In this document: piece by piece, positions 12,285-24,188 of the stretch | How positions within the stretch are numbered: position 1 is the first letter of the stretch | How the letters are laid out: every line of letters starts with the position of its first letter | Assembly: GCF_022201045.2 (NCBI RefSeq) | Contig: NC_068558.1 | Span: 49,331,501-49,395,500 of the forward strand | Direction: 5' to 3' | Length of the DNA stretch: 64,000 nt | DNA from: Citrus sinensis | Lineage: Eukaryota > Streptophyta > Magnoliopsida > Sapindales > Rutaceae | Notes under the pieces: model-generated | Databases searched by the model: none | Told to the model about the DNA's origin: nothing | The model's input: the letters and a program-made list of their open reading frames with translations, nothing else | Program-made: the position numbers and the translations under genes

Positions 12285-12687
12285 GAAAGGCATCGTTTTG
12301 TTCACAGCCCTTTAATATCTATATAACACCACATTTAAATTCTAATATATGATATAGTTAACAATAACATCGGACACTGAAGAAATAAATTATCTCGTAA
12401 TAAAAATTTTATTACGAAAAGATATGTTCATAAATTAAATAATTTATTTTAGATGACAGAAAAATATTCAAAACTTTATTGTAATTTTGTCCATTTTTAT
12501 ATTTTTCATCAAAGAAAGAGTTATAAATATGAAAAGTAGGCCTTGGCTATTATATGCGCATGTGTGATACATGAAAAGTAATAAGATATTAAAAAACACT
12601 TTAATTGTTTGGCTGTCGAGTGGCAGCCAAACATTATGAAACAAAGAAGCAAATGGGAGCAGCCGGTTGTCCCTTACATAATGATAC

Positions 12688-12736
<49 letters not shown>
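12688..12736. repeat. (ATT)n microsatellite
   Basis: About sixteen ATT trinucleotides in a nearly perfect run, then an interrupted AAC/AAT run. Confidence 0.9.
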
Positions 12737-12944
12737 ACAATAACAACAATAATAAATAATTAAGTTTATTCAAATAGAAAGAATATAATAATAAAAAATT
12801 AGTTTTATATTTAATGATAGTAATTGCAGGTTTGATGGTATTGTTTTCGTGTTCATCATACTTGAATTTACTTAATTAAATCATTGCAGGTAGGGTTGGC
12901 AAGTTATCCTAAAATTCACCAAAGACTTATGGGCTCCCGTTTTC

Positions 12945-13748
12945 GTGTCTTTGAAGGTGATTGATATAAATCATCAAGCTGAAGAATATGCAAAACTGGC
13001 ACGTGAAATTTATAGGTACAAACATTTAAGCCATCCCAATATAATTCCAATCTATAAAACAATGATCAGTCAAAGACAACTTTTTTATGCTGAAATTGCA
13101 TGCATGATTGGTTCACTCGATTCAATAATGACGTATCGGCCCCTTAACAGCCCAGCAGCTACTCAACTAATCATGTCAAATCGGCACAGATACGGTATCA
13201 CTGTAGATTGCCTTGCAATTGCACACAAAGAAACACTCAAGGGTCTTTCCTACCTCCAGGGGGAGGGCTTGTTTCATAAAAATATCTCTGCCGGACACAT
13301 CCTCGTGAAGCATTCACATCCTTAAATCTTACTTGCCTTTGCAGGAACCATGCACCAGCACAACATTTTTAACGACGACACTCGAAATTGGATTTCTTCG
13401 TCATCGTCTATCACTACTTGGGCTGCTGCTCCAGAAGTGGTGAATTTCGGTGACGATTACTATTCCTGTAAGTCTGACATATGGCTGATTGGGATCACTG
13501 CACTTCAATTCCCTTGCGGTGGACTTCCAGTCTCTCGTAGGCAAGATTTGGATATCATGACAAAAATGCTGATGAAACAGCCTAAATCAACCTCATTGCA
13601 AGTTGCTCCCAATGAGGACACCACCCACGGGACTCGTACGCTCTCAAAAAACTTCTGGAATATGGTCAAAATATGTTTAGCTCCAGATCCAGCAAAGAGA
13701 CCAGCTGCTGAAGCACAAGTTCTTCAAGAAATGTGGCACTTTAGATGA
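12945..13748 (+). pseudogene. STE20/STRAD-like protein kinase relic
   Basis: One frame encodes most of a STE20-group kinase domain of the plant type close to BLUS1 and animal STRAD/OSR1. Seen in order: VSLKVID (beta-3 lysine, just upstream), REIYRYKHLSHPNII (alpha-C Glu and following loop), ETLKGLSYLQGEGLFHKNISAGHILV (catalytic loop), APEVVNF (APE), SDIWLIGITALQF (subdomain IX) and DPAKRPAAE near the end. The glycine loop is missing, the HRD triad reads HKN with the catalytic Asp lost, and the DFG region reads FAG. A single in-frame TAA (13323-13325) sits between catalytic loop and DFG position, and the frame continues unchanged after it. It has no recognisable first exon. Together these say pseudogene; a truncated pseudokinase transcript cannot be excluded. 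Confidence 0.7.
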
Positions 13749-14202
13749 CTTCTTCAATACCGTATTCCTGTCATACGTAAACAGGTTCGCTTTTGGGAAG
13801 GCTTAGTGCATGATAGGGTCGCATTAATAAGAGCTTTCATTTTACAGCGTCGACTGTGCTTCTAAATGTAGTTGATATATGAAGTTGCTTCTAATTCAAC
13901 TATCAATTTTTAATCCTCTTGTTTCTCAAACACTGAATGTATGTTAACTTAGATATCGAAACTCACTCACGTGTGAGATGGAGAATTAGAGATGAAAAGC
14001 AAAGGAGACTACTCAGGGTCCAGCCGTTTATTGGATTATGAAAACTGCAAGTCCCAAGATTAATTCATCAAAGCTGCAAACGTCTAATTGAAAGAACTAC
14101 AAATTAAAGAAAAGGGAGGTGACTGGAAACATAATTACATGGATCATTGCATCATTGGACATAAAAACTCAAGAATAGCATTTTAGGAGAATCAACCAGA
14201 AG
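13749..14202. other. Convergent intergenic gap
   Basis: This short stretch lies between the kinase relic and the 3' end of the SET gene. It is probably SET-gene 3' UTR in part. Nothing else was recognised. Confidence 0.5.
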
Positions 14203-16782
14203 TCAGTTTCCTTCAGTTAGAGCTAACTGCAAGGCGTGCTCTGCTTCCTTCAAGAACAAAAGTGCAAGTTCCTTTTGCCCTCGTCTATATACTATACTTG
14301 ACCACGTCTTTCTACTCATCTTGTGCTGGGTCCAGCCATTTGTCTCTTCGCTGCAGCAATGGCAAAGATTAGTTGGCCAACACTTTAAAAAGAAACTAAT
14401 TCTGATGTTCGATTTTGTCATTGAAAATAAATGGCATTTTGTTATTCAGTCAGCAATGCTTCACACGTTAACAATTATAAAACGTTCAAATAAATCTATT
14501 AATAGAAGTTCAAAATAACAACAGAATCATCATGGTAAACTTTGTTACCTTGAATTATTCTCACAACTTGCATGCTGTCCCTGGCTTTCAGTAATGCAGG
14601 ACTTCAATAGAAGTTCAGAATCATAATCCTCCATACCAGAACTCTCTTCTAGTTCCGTCAACCTTGCATTCAGAGTTTAATATAAGAAAGGTATTAAAGG
14701 AATTGGATTAATAAGTGGTAAAAAAACTATTTGCTTCTCTGCCACTGAATTACTTGTAAATCCACCCACTAACTTCGACAATTGATTTAAAAGAAGATAA
14801 AATAACAACATCGAGCTTGTTGGTGGACAGGAACCCAAAATGCCGGGTAAGGTCAAATAAATTAAAAGAAGTCTATGCACCCTTTTCACTCAATATATTC
14901 ATGCGCAAAAGATTGATCTATTTAATTCCAATGAGCATAAAGGATTGATCCATTTAATTCCAATGGAGCATAAAGGATTGATCCAGTTTATTCCAATGGG
15001 CTTATTGATCTTGATTTTGACAACAGAAGTAATAATAAACACAATCTATAGAGAAAAAGACAAATGAACTACCAAGTGCACTAGGGCAAAAAAGATGAGT
15101 TTGCATTGTTTGCCTATTTCCACCTAGTTTACCATTTTGCCAAGTGCTTAAACCAAATATGACAATGTCAGTAATTTTCAAAACTTCCTAAAGGTTCCGT
15201 AAGATCCAACTGTGTTTCTCTCTCTGCGTGCACCTCACCCTTTTTTTTTCTCTCTTTTCCTCTCAATTTGGCTTGACTTCAGTATCACACACTCAGTACA
15301 TCTCATCATGATATACTCCTGAGATAGCCAGCAAGGCAGCAGGAACCACAAGAAATGGAATCAATCGAAAACACTAAGGCAAGCCCATTTCTTAATTTAG
15401 TATATTTCTAATTTACCAGATTGTAACCATTAGTAAGTTGAGGTTTCTGGAGATTACTTAGCTTGAAGAAGATCAACAAGCAACTGCAAAGCTCCAGAAT
15501 CGCCACAAGTCTCCCATACTGCTGCTCTAACTTCCGCATCCGATGGTTGCCTCTCCCCTCCAGAGCCAACAAGCTTTTGAAAATCAATGATGGATCCAAT
15601 CAGGTGAAGGAACCAAAACATAAATGATTCAAACATACACCCATTTGTGACTCTAGTACAACTAAAAATTTCCATAGAAGTAATGCATTTCACCAACTGT
15701 TTTACAACTAAACCAATCACTAATAAAAAAAGGAAACCTAGCATGTATAAGACTGTTGCCAAATTATGTACTTTCAGAAAAAAGCAATCACTAGTGAAAA
15801 CTAAAAATCACTTTTCACACAAAAACCAAACCAATATACAATTGAAGCCACTTGAATGGAGACATTGTTGGGGAACACTATTTGTAAGCACGAGAACAAA
15901 CTGATACAAACTAAAAAGGCCTGCACATTCAGTATGGAAAAAATAACAGAGACACCAAAAACAATTTTGGAAGAAAAATGCAAGAAAGAAGCTGCACCTC
16001 TTCTAGCAATGAAGAAACTTTAGAAATCTCATCTTCCTGCATGGCAATGGTCCTCAATGCAGTTAAAAAATTCTCAGGAAAAACCAGCTTATTTAAGTAA
16101 GAGGGCATCCTCCGCTGACCACTCCAACTGAAACTGGAGATACGATCAACTTCCAACTTGTTATCATTGTTTCCATCTTTTGGGTGGCCAGCTGCAAAAA
16201 ATCCATGTTCCAGCAACGATTTTGGTAATAGACACCGCAATTGAGCCTTCTGTAAACTCAAATCATTACCATTGAAGCAAGTTTGAAGAGAAAAACTTGA
16301 AGGCGAAGAATGTCCATTGATGTGTAAACATTTGTTAAATGCATCTAAAATTAAGAGTCTTACAATAAATAGCTCATTAACAACTGACCTGCTCTTCGAG
16401 AAGCAGTGCCTTGGAGTCAGAAAGCGGAATGCTATGAATTGCCTCCGCAGGATAATGGATCTGCATGGATCACTAATAAGTATCAGATCCTTTGAAAAGC
16501 TATCAAGCATATTAAATCATACAAATAGATGTTAAATATCTGTCCTAGTAAATTTAAATACCATCAAATAGTCATCTGGATTATTGTCAATGACAAACCC
16601 ATAAAGGTACAATAATTCCTGCAACAACACAAGGCAATGGCAATCTTTTAGAGAATACCGGGTAAAGGTGGTGTTGCACATCCATCAATATGAGAAATGT
16701 GCAATAGAAACACAAAAAAAGGTTTCTTCAAACAACTTATAATAATCAAGCCAAGACAACATCAAACCTTGAAAAATATAAA

Positions 16783-16832
<50 letters not shown>

Positions 16833-19800
16833 TTATATTTATAGTTTAAATTTAACCAAAAGAAATATCAATGGGCAAGGTGATCAATGCAAATCATACA
16901 GATGTTTCCAGATTACAAAGAGAAGTTGACATTGTAGATCCCTTGGCTTGCTTATCAAGAACACAGTACAAAAGGGGGGTAACTACCTAAAAGTGACCAA
17001 CGTGCTAAGAGGCAGTTAAAGAATGGTGTTGCCAATATGTTAACACAAACATGAAAGGAGGAAATAAAGCTTCTGAATGACAAGGAAAAGTACCTCATTC
17101 CCTTTGTTACCATAACTTATGGAAATCTCTTTCTCACTGTGAAAGGAACTTCGTTCAACTTTCAAATTAGATAAAATAAGTGTTATGACATCAGAACCGG
17201 AACTTAACACAATATAAGTATAAACCAACTTGATCAGGAAGGGTAACAACCAGAAAGAAGGTACATAGAGAAAGGAACTCCAGTGATTAATCCTGTTCCA
17301 TCAACTTCCCATGTTGCTGCTGCCTTCAAATCTAAACAGCCATGCCAACAGTGAAAATGTGTGAGCTTTAAATCTAGTTCTCTTCTTAAATACAAATAAC
17401 TTCACAGGTATGTGAGTATAGAAGAAGAAGAAAAGAAAAAGAGGAAGCAATTTGATTTTAATTGGAAACTCAAAACAGTTTTCTATATGAGTTCTTTGAA
17501 CTTGCACCAGAAATGTATAATTTCAGGAACCTCAAGTAATTTTATAAAAGTTAGCGACGTCCATGAACATAATTATAAGGAAATTTTTTCTTAGACATCC
17601 CCAAAAAAGTTAACATCAGGCAATTGCCATGCTTCAACATGATTCGTGAGATTTGTTTAAGATATTGATCAAACAGAAACAAATTGATAAAGTAAAAACC
17701 TTTTAACTTTTAACTCGGTGTCAGGAATGCATGGACAAGATGCAAGGCCGTCATATGTAGTAAGAAGACAGGGAGATTGATATATGTGCTGCATGCTACT
17801 GGTGCATGTCAGAGGACATTGTAAACCATGTCAACTATGGTAAAGTTTTGAAATAACATACAGAAAACTTGTATGAAGTTAAAAGTAAATATAAGAATTG
17901 GCATTCAATAATAATATTGGCAAACTTTTCCACCATACCATGGTTACAAAAGTCAATGCCAGGGACTAGACCCTCTATCCAGAGAGTCTCTCCTTGTGTT
18001 GAAGTAAGGGTGGAAGTTGCTCCATTGACTTGGCTATTAACCCTTTGAGCTTCATTTTCTAATATAAGAAAACATAATCTTAGTTCAGTAAGAAAGATGC
18101 GATATTATGACTCCCAAAAAATCCAACGTAATGTCATACTGAATAAAGGAATTATGCCATAAACAAACAGAGAGTGAGAACTATAAAGTATCCAACTCAC
18201 TTATGTCATTCAGTCCATTAATCAACTCTCCACGTGAATTATGATCATTGGAAAGCTCAGCACTGTTGTTAATTGAGTCATACTTGTTCAGATCTTCTTG
18301 ATTTTGTGGAAAAACATAGGAATGTGGAAGAGGAATATTCAGCGCACGAGTCCAAAATATAGAATTTGCCCTGTTAGATGACAATTCTCAAATATTAGCC
18401 ACCAGAAAATCGAAGCATTATGAATGGGCATAACTCAAGGATATTCATCATATAGGATGATAACAAGAAATCTTTGCTAAGAATTTGCGTACCAAAGGAA
18501 ATCTTCAAAAGAGACCTCACTGGCAAAAGAAGCAACAGAATTACATTCATTTAGTACTAAGCAGTAGGATGAATAAATGGATCTGTACATAAATCTTCAA
18601 CACTGAACATCTGAAAAAGACCATCTGGACTGAAAAAGGTCCAAGGGATCATGTGGAACAATGAAAAGTATTATACTACACTAATTTGTGGACATGACAT
18701 CAGCTGCAAAGACTACAATATGAACTCTTCTACAGATAACAGAGACAATACCTGCTAGTAATTATGGTATACATGACCGCCTACCCAGGCAGTGTTTAAC
18801 TCGAGAACCTTTGGATAAAACTAATAATTAGACATGGTAGATCTTAAAATCAGCGATCACAGTGAAAGAGTAGAACTTTAGAGGGAACCACACCTAAGTT
18901 ACGACCCAGCTATCAATCAATCATCCCACCCACAACCTCCCACCACAAATAAAATTCAATAACATCTTTCTTCTCAGTCAGAACAATTAGAAACAACTAA
19001 TATTGCCAGATCAAAGCTGAGACATTGGAAATTTGACTGAACAGCATTACGCAAAACCCGAACAAATTAAGGCTTCAAATATGCAAGTCATGACAGCCTG
19101 AGTTTAAGCAAGCAAGGGAAAATTCCCAACTGGAATTTTACATCAACAAACTAACCACCAACCACAAACTTTACATCATACCCTGAAGTTATGTTTCACA
19201 CCAAGTTTCCATAAACTGGGGATTTACTTGGGCTGTCACTAACATAAATTGACTAAACCTCATCTAAAAATGGTATGGAGTTGAAAAATATTAAACTGAA
19301 CCCAAATGGACTTGAATTACATAACTTGCATGTGCCTGCATTAAGAACTGGATGGAAAAATAAATACGTTCCTGCTTTTTAACAATAGAAAAAAAAAAAC
19401 AACTTTGCAAATACCTTTCTGAATCCCCATCCAGAACTAAAAGTTTCTTCACCAAGTCCTTCACTTTGTCATCATACAAAGTTAACAAATTTTGCTTCTG
19501 TAACATAAACATGCTCTTAAGAACCCATATAATCCACACAGAATATACACTTCATTGCTGACACTGTTACTATTCTAGACTACAAATGAGCAGAAATGAT
19601 AGTTTGGCTAATGGTAGAAAGGAAATATACTGAAAGAGAAACAACATAGATCTGAACTCCATCCTAAACTCAAATCAGTTATATGATTTAAGTCTAGAAC
19701 AAATGGCATGCAAATTGTTTGCAATAATTGCCGATTCTATTATCATCACCTATTTAGGGGTAACATCTAAAGTTAGGTAGAAGCATTAACATAAAAACAA

Positions 19801-20812
19801 ATGTGTATTTGGAAAAGCCATGGAATAATATGTCACCAGTCTGATTGTGCAACATTTTTTTTCGCTAAATCTGTAGCCTTGATAGGGGCCATATAAATTG
19901 TTTCTTTCTGCAAGTATTAAGTTCCCAAATTCTTAAAAAATCACATTTCTCTGATGGCATAATGCTAAATGCTGCACATAAGAATCTTAGCCATCCAATT
20001 TCTAGGAGTTCTTACCTGCAATTCAGTTGCGCGATACAATGTTGTCCCCTTAAGCTCCAAAAGCTCATCATCTGTGAACCATAGTGGATTTCCAAAAGTA
20101 GTAGGAAGCATATCAAGATACCTGGTATAATCCTTTCAGCCCAAGTGAATCTTGACAAGTGAAAAATACTAAAATATATTAACTGAAATCATCAAAGTAA
20201 AACTATACATACGGCTTCCATGAAGAGTTCTTACGGAGGCGTTCCACGGTTAGGAACAAAATCATCAAGAACCTATCATCTACTTCTCCGTCTTCAAACA
20301 TTGCCCTACATTCTGGGCCAATAAGAGGGTCTTGCAATACTCGCATTGGTGTTATAGCCAAATCTAACGGAACAACTAGTAGGACCCCTGTTAAAAGTGT
20401 GCATATTATGCTCAGTTTTTATCAAATGAACCCTAACGATTTTTCAGATGAAAGACTGCTTTAAAATTGAATTATATTTAAACACAAATTAATTAAAAGT
20501 AATAAAAGAATTACCGTCAGAAAATTCATTCGATGAAAAGATACCGAATCCTTTACTTTCATCACTGTACTTGATTTTGCAGCCACGTAATTCAACTTTA
20601 TTTACCTGAATTTCAAATTCATCGGCAAGAAAGGAAAATAATTAAATTAGCAATTCCAAACACTGATTAACATTTGAAATGATAAAACAGTTTTCTTCTT
20701 TTTTTAACTTTTAGATTTCTGTGAAGCGAAACAAAAATTGGAAATAACTAACTAAATTAACCTGCAGCCATTGAAGGAAAGGTTCAAGTTTTGCTTCTGT
20801 TGAAATTTCCAT
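14203..20812 (-). CDS. SET-domain protein lysine methyltransferase (Rubisco-LSMT/SETD class)
   Basis: Sixteen exons, in transcription order 20812-20762, 20605-20515, 20387-20213, 20121-20016, 19497-19415, 18519-18493, 18370-18201, 18058-17939, 17331-17251, 17158-17094, 16618-16562, 16460-16389, 16249-15998, 15573-15458, 14662-14549 and 14350-14203, join in frame to 575 residues. The order of motifs fits the plant At3g56570-like branch of the Rubisco LSMT/SETD3-SETD6 class: GFGIF at 36-40, VVPLDLAITP, RALNIPLPHSY, PGIDFCNHD ending near 275 (the SET-domain NH motif), EISISYGNKGNEELLYLYGF at 312-331, then an alpha-helical substrate-binding region. It would methylate lysines on non-histone proteins; the substrate is unknown. 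No clear transit peptide is visible. The 27-nt sixth exon is supported by phase on both sides. Exon 9/10 borders were chosen because they restore the family sequence MYLLS. It starts 3.4 kb from the divergent EXS gene. Confidence 0.87.
14903..15000. repeat. 33-bp tandem repeat, three copies
   Basis: Three adjacent copies, 32, 33 and 33 bp long (14903, 14935, 14968), share the core ATTGATC.A.TT.ATTCCAATG. They lie in the fourteenth intron of the SET gene. Copies differ by a few bases. Confidence 0.9.
16786..16828. repeat. (TA)n microsatellite
   Basis: About twenty TA dinucleotides in the tenth intron of the SET gene. Confidence 0.9.
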
Positions 20813-20865
20813 TGCTTATTCGAACTGATCCCGGACCGCGGTGAAGGGTTTTAAGTTAGGGGAAG

Positions 20866-20964
20866 TGCTACCTTAGTACCTTACAGCCACTCCTGCACAG
20901 TAGAATAAAAAGTGGCCCAAGTGGGGGCCTACAGTAATTTTGTGAGGGTGCCTGTAAGGTAGCA
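20866..20964. mobile_element. Small foldback, MITE-like
   Basis: The ends are inverted copies of TGCTACCTTA(CAG), and the centre carries GTGGCCC facing GGGGGCC. The whole is about 99 bp and lies 54 bp upstream of the SET start codon, so it is probably in that gene's 5' UTR or core promoter. No target duplication is evident. Confidence 0.5.
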
Positions 20965-21719
20965 TTGTCCGTTAGAAATTGGGAACACGCTGCGTCGTCG
21001 TATGATTATGCGAAATATAACCAATAGTTAGTTCGCACGTCATCAAGAGAGCGCAATGCATTCGCAAAATGGAAATTAGCAAAGAGTCACGTGGCTCTCG
21101 TTTTGACGTGGCAAGGATTTGAGTATTAAATTTGAATTAAAAAAAAAGTTATTATCGACCCTTTATTTTTTTATTTATTTTTTTGTTATGGTTATAACTA
21201 TTTTGGAGCCGAGAGCACAAATTACGTTCACACACGTAAAGTGATAAATAATAAAAAAATTATTATATATTTTATCACGTGGTTATAAAAATGTGCTTCA
21301 CCTTAGAGCGATTTTAACATGATCGAACTCACATATTTTTTAAAATAAATTAAGGTGCTAGCTAAAAACATATCTTGAAATAAGAGTAGACAATTACGTC
21401 CTTGACTACCAATTGACCCGCACAAATTTTTTAGCTGATTATTTTCATTTCCACTAATATTCTTTTAAAATTCTCACATTTATGAATTATAATTATCAAA
21501 ATTACGTAATAAATATGGTATTTTGAAATCTGAAGAACAATTACTAATACACATAAAAAAAAATTGAAACCATATCGAAAGAAAGAGTAAATTTGTGTTA
21601 TAATTATTTTCAAACAAATCATGGTCTGTGCATGAATCTGAAAGTTAGAATTGGGAGGAGAAGCAATGTTTAATATATTTTTTTCAAGTGTATTAAATCA
21701 TCTGGTATCTGAAAATTAA

Positions 21720-22329
21720 ATTGGGTCTTAACTAATCTAAATTCGAGCCGGATATGGCCACCAAGCGGCAAAGCTCTCTCAACAAGTATTGGGCCCAGTG
21801 GCAGACCCATAAATTAAAATGAGGAGGGGCTTAGTTCAAAAAAATTTATTTAACTTTGATTTTTTAATGTTCACTCGAATATATTTTAAGTCTTATAAAC
21901 TCAAATTTTATTACTTTTTTTAAATTCTAAATAATAATAGTAATAAATTATTATTTTTAAATGCGTGAAAATATCATTTTTTGAAATAGTATTTTAAATG
22001 CGTTAAAATATTATTTTTCGAAGTAGTTTCCACAAAATATTTTAAAAAATAAAATAATGTGGCTAATGAGATTTGAATCAAGGTTTTAAAATCATTAAAT
22101 AACACTATTACCATTAAACCACAAGTCTTTTAATATATGAAAAATGTGTCCAAATTGTTTTATTTAACTTTTTCAGAAGGGGCTTAGGGTACATTTAAAA
22201 GAAAACTTAATGGTCCGGGGGGGCTGAAGCCCCTACTGGGCCTTAATTGAGTCCGCCCATGATTGGACCCCGACTAATCCAAACTGGGTAAGACCACTAG
22301 AGCGGCAAAGTTCTCTCAATAATTATTTA
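21720..22329. repeat. 68-bp tandem repeat, interrupted
   Basis: One unit lies at 21720-21787 and a second at 22262-22329. Both begin ATTGG, continue ACTAATC.AAA and share GCGGCAAAG.TCTCTCAA. The second unit is separated from the first by the inserted element at 21796-22261, so the two were adjacent before insertion. Confidence 0.7.
21796..22261. mobile_element. Non-autonomous DNA transposon, hAT-like
   Basis: The left end reads CAGTGGCAGAC and the right end, on the other strand, CATGGGCGGAC, giving short imperfect terminal inverted repeats. Flanks are ATTGGGCC (21788-21795) and ATTGGACC (22262-22269), an 8-bp target duplication with one mismatch, as expected for hAT. Subterminal AGGGGCTTAG and its inverted partner AGGGGCTTCAG add to the symmetry. 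No transposase is encoded. An internal tRNA-like stretch on the minus strand (TGGTTTAATGGTAATAG then GATTCAAATC, about 22070-22130) is probably a nested short element or chance. The superfamily call is inference from target-site length. Confidence 0.65.
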
Positions 22330-24018
22330 GCACAACTGTATTCTTGAATCTCAAACCAAATATTTTAGTTAAGTTAGAACAGTTTTATACCAACTGATCT
22401 ATGTACTTGTTGGTTAGCAATGTACAATATTTGAAAGCATGGCATTTCTTCCGCCGTGTCTTGAAAACATAATAAAATAAATTGAAGAAAATGTTCAATT
22501 CACCGTGAACTCAGCTATTATATATTTAGAAGGGGGGAGAGTGGGGGTATAGAACTATTAAATTTAGGCTAATGCTAAGTTACATGAATATAACATATGG
22601 GGATCCTTAAATTTATTCTGTTGTGAAAGGGTCAATTGGAGACCAAGTAAGAAAATCCCAATTCAAAATGTGTAATTTCAAATCTTTGAGAATTTACCTT
22701 GCATGAAAAGATCACATAAGCTAGTCCGATGTAGTGCCGAAGAATTTTTAATGTATATTAACACTTCATATCACCCCGACTTGATTTAAAATTTTCCTCC
22801 ACTTTTCCTGTAGTCTTGACTCACAAGCATGCCCCATAGACTTGACCGAGCCACTATTTATGTGGATTATGTGTACTAATAATAACTACCCCAACTAAAA
22901 CTGATAAAACCTACAATTATATTAATATTAAATAGTTCATTGGAATAGTTTTTTAAATCTACAACAATCAAGTATATACTTTTTTTTTCTTTTTTGAAAT
23001 ATCTAAACTATTTCAAACATCTTTTTATTTACTAATAGATTTTGTAACTTAATGAAAGCACGTCCGTCCAGAAAGTTGAGGGAAACAAGTTTAAGTTGTA
23101 CTACTAATTAAAAATTGGTATTAAGACTTTAGTTACCCTCCTATAAATAGAAGATAATTAGGATTTTAATTTCCCTCCTATTGGTGAGTTATGAGATTAT
23201 GAGATAAATAGAAAATTTGTCATGTATGTTATGAGATTATTCAGTTATACCAAGTAAAACAAATAAAGAAGTGACAATAGTAATAATATACTTATTACAA
23301 TTAGCACTTGGTACACTATTATTTGATGATAAAAGATTTTACTATAAAATAAAAAATAGTGTTATACATTTTAAATTTTTATATGAAAAATCTATATTAT
23401 TTGATAGTATTTATCAATTAATTGATAAAATAATATAATTAATTCACTTAAATTTTATAAAAAATATCAACTACTCAATTAATTCATTTAAAATAAAATT
23501 TACGGTGAAAAATTTAAAATACCTATCGTTGTTCTCAAACAAATTTCGTTTTTGTCCATAATAAATTTTGTACTAGGTATTGTACTAATTTCGTCATAAT
23601 TGAACAAAGAAACAGTAGAATTAATTGACAGGCACTGTTAACGATGACGTGGCAAACCAAGATGAAGCCACGGTGTGAGTCCGCAACAGACAGCATTGTA
23701 ATATGACAAAGAGCGGCGCTAACACAAGCTCTAAACAAGACCAAACCAAAACGTTTAAAAAATGACGATGTATCATCGGCATTGACGAGCCATAAGTGAT
23801 ATGCAAGTTTCTTTTCGCTCAAATTCTCAGCAGATCTGGCGAAGCCGAGAAATCGAAACTGCCAGAACGACGCCGCTGCCTCATCTCCTGTAATCAAACA
23901 CTTCAAAAACTTCTCAATTTAATCCATGAATTCAACTTACCCAATCTAATCAACCAAATTTACCGATCTATCACTCTTTTTTTCCCCACTGATTTCGTTC
24001 TTACCTTTTTAGTTACAT

Positions 24019-24128
24019 TGTAAATCTCGAATTTACATTTTTCAGACGCACAGTAAATAATATAATATTTTTCTGTAAATCTCGAATTTACATGTTTCAC
24101 ACACATAATATATAATATAATATTTTTC
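24019..24128. repeat. 55-bp tandem duplication before the EXS gene
   Basis: Two copies starting TGTAAATCTCGAATTTACAT and ending TATAATATTTTTC lie head to tail at 24019 and 24074, ending about 60 bp upstream of the start codon. Each copy contains the palindrome TGTAAATCTCGAATTTACA-like core. They probably lie in the 5' UTR or proximal promoter. Confidence 0.85.
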
Positions 24129-24188
24129 TGCTTGTGTTGCTTACAGTTAAGGCAGTTAGTGGAGTGTTCGCAAAATTAATAAGTTGAA

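Larger units (their letters stand above)
12049..12944. other. Intergenic region with simple repeats
   Basis: This stretch includes the transporter 3' UTR, a long poly-T run and an ATT microsatellite. No gene was recognised before the kinase relic; a possible acceptor-like TTGCAG at 12884-12889 precedes it. Confidence 0.6.
20813..24188. other. Divergent intergenic region with nested repeats
   Basis: This gap separates the SET gene (leftward) from the EXS gene (rightward). It contains a small foldback, a 68-bp tandem array split by a non-autonomous element, and a 55-bp duplication near the EXS start, each listed separately. GC content rises around 23640-23890, where long but antisense open frames appear; this looks like promoter/5' leader of the EXS gene and not a coding gene. 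Confidence 0.55.

Noticed and set aside
23535-23906. A 123-codon minus-strand frame upstream of the EXS gene
   Set aside because: It overlaps a second frame, matches no family, and lies in probable promoter DNA.
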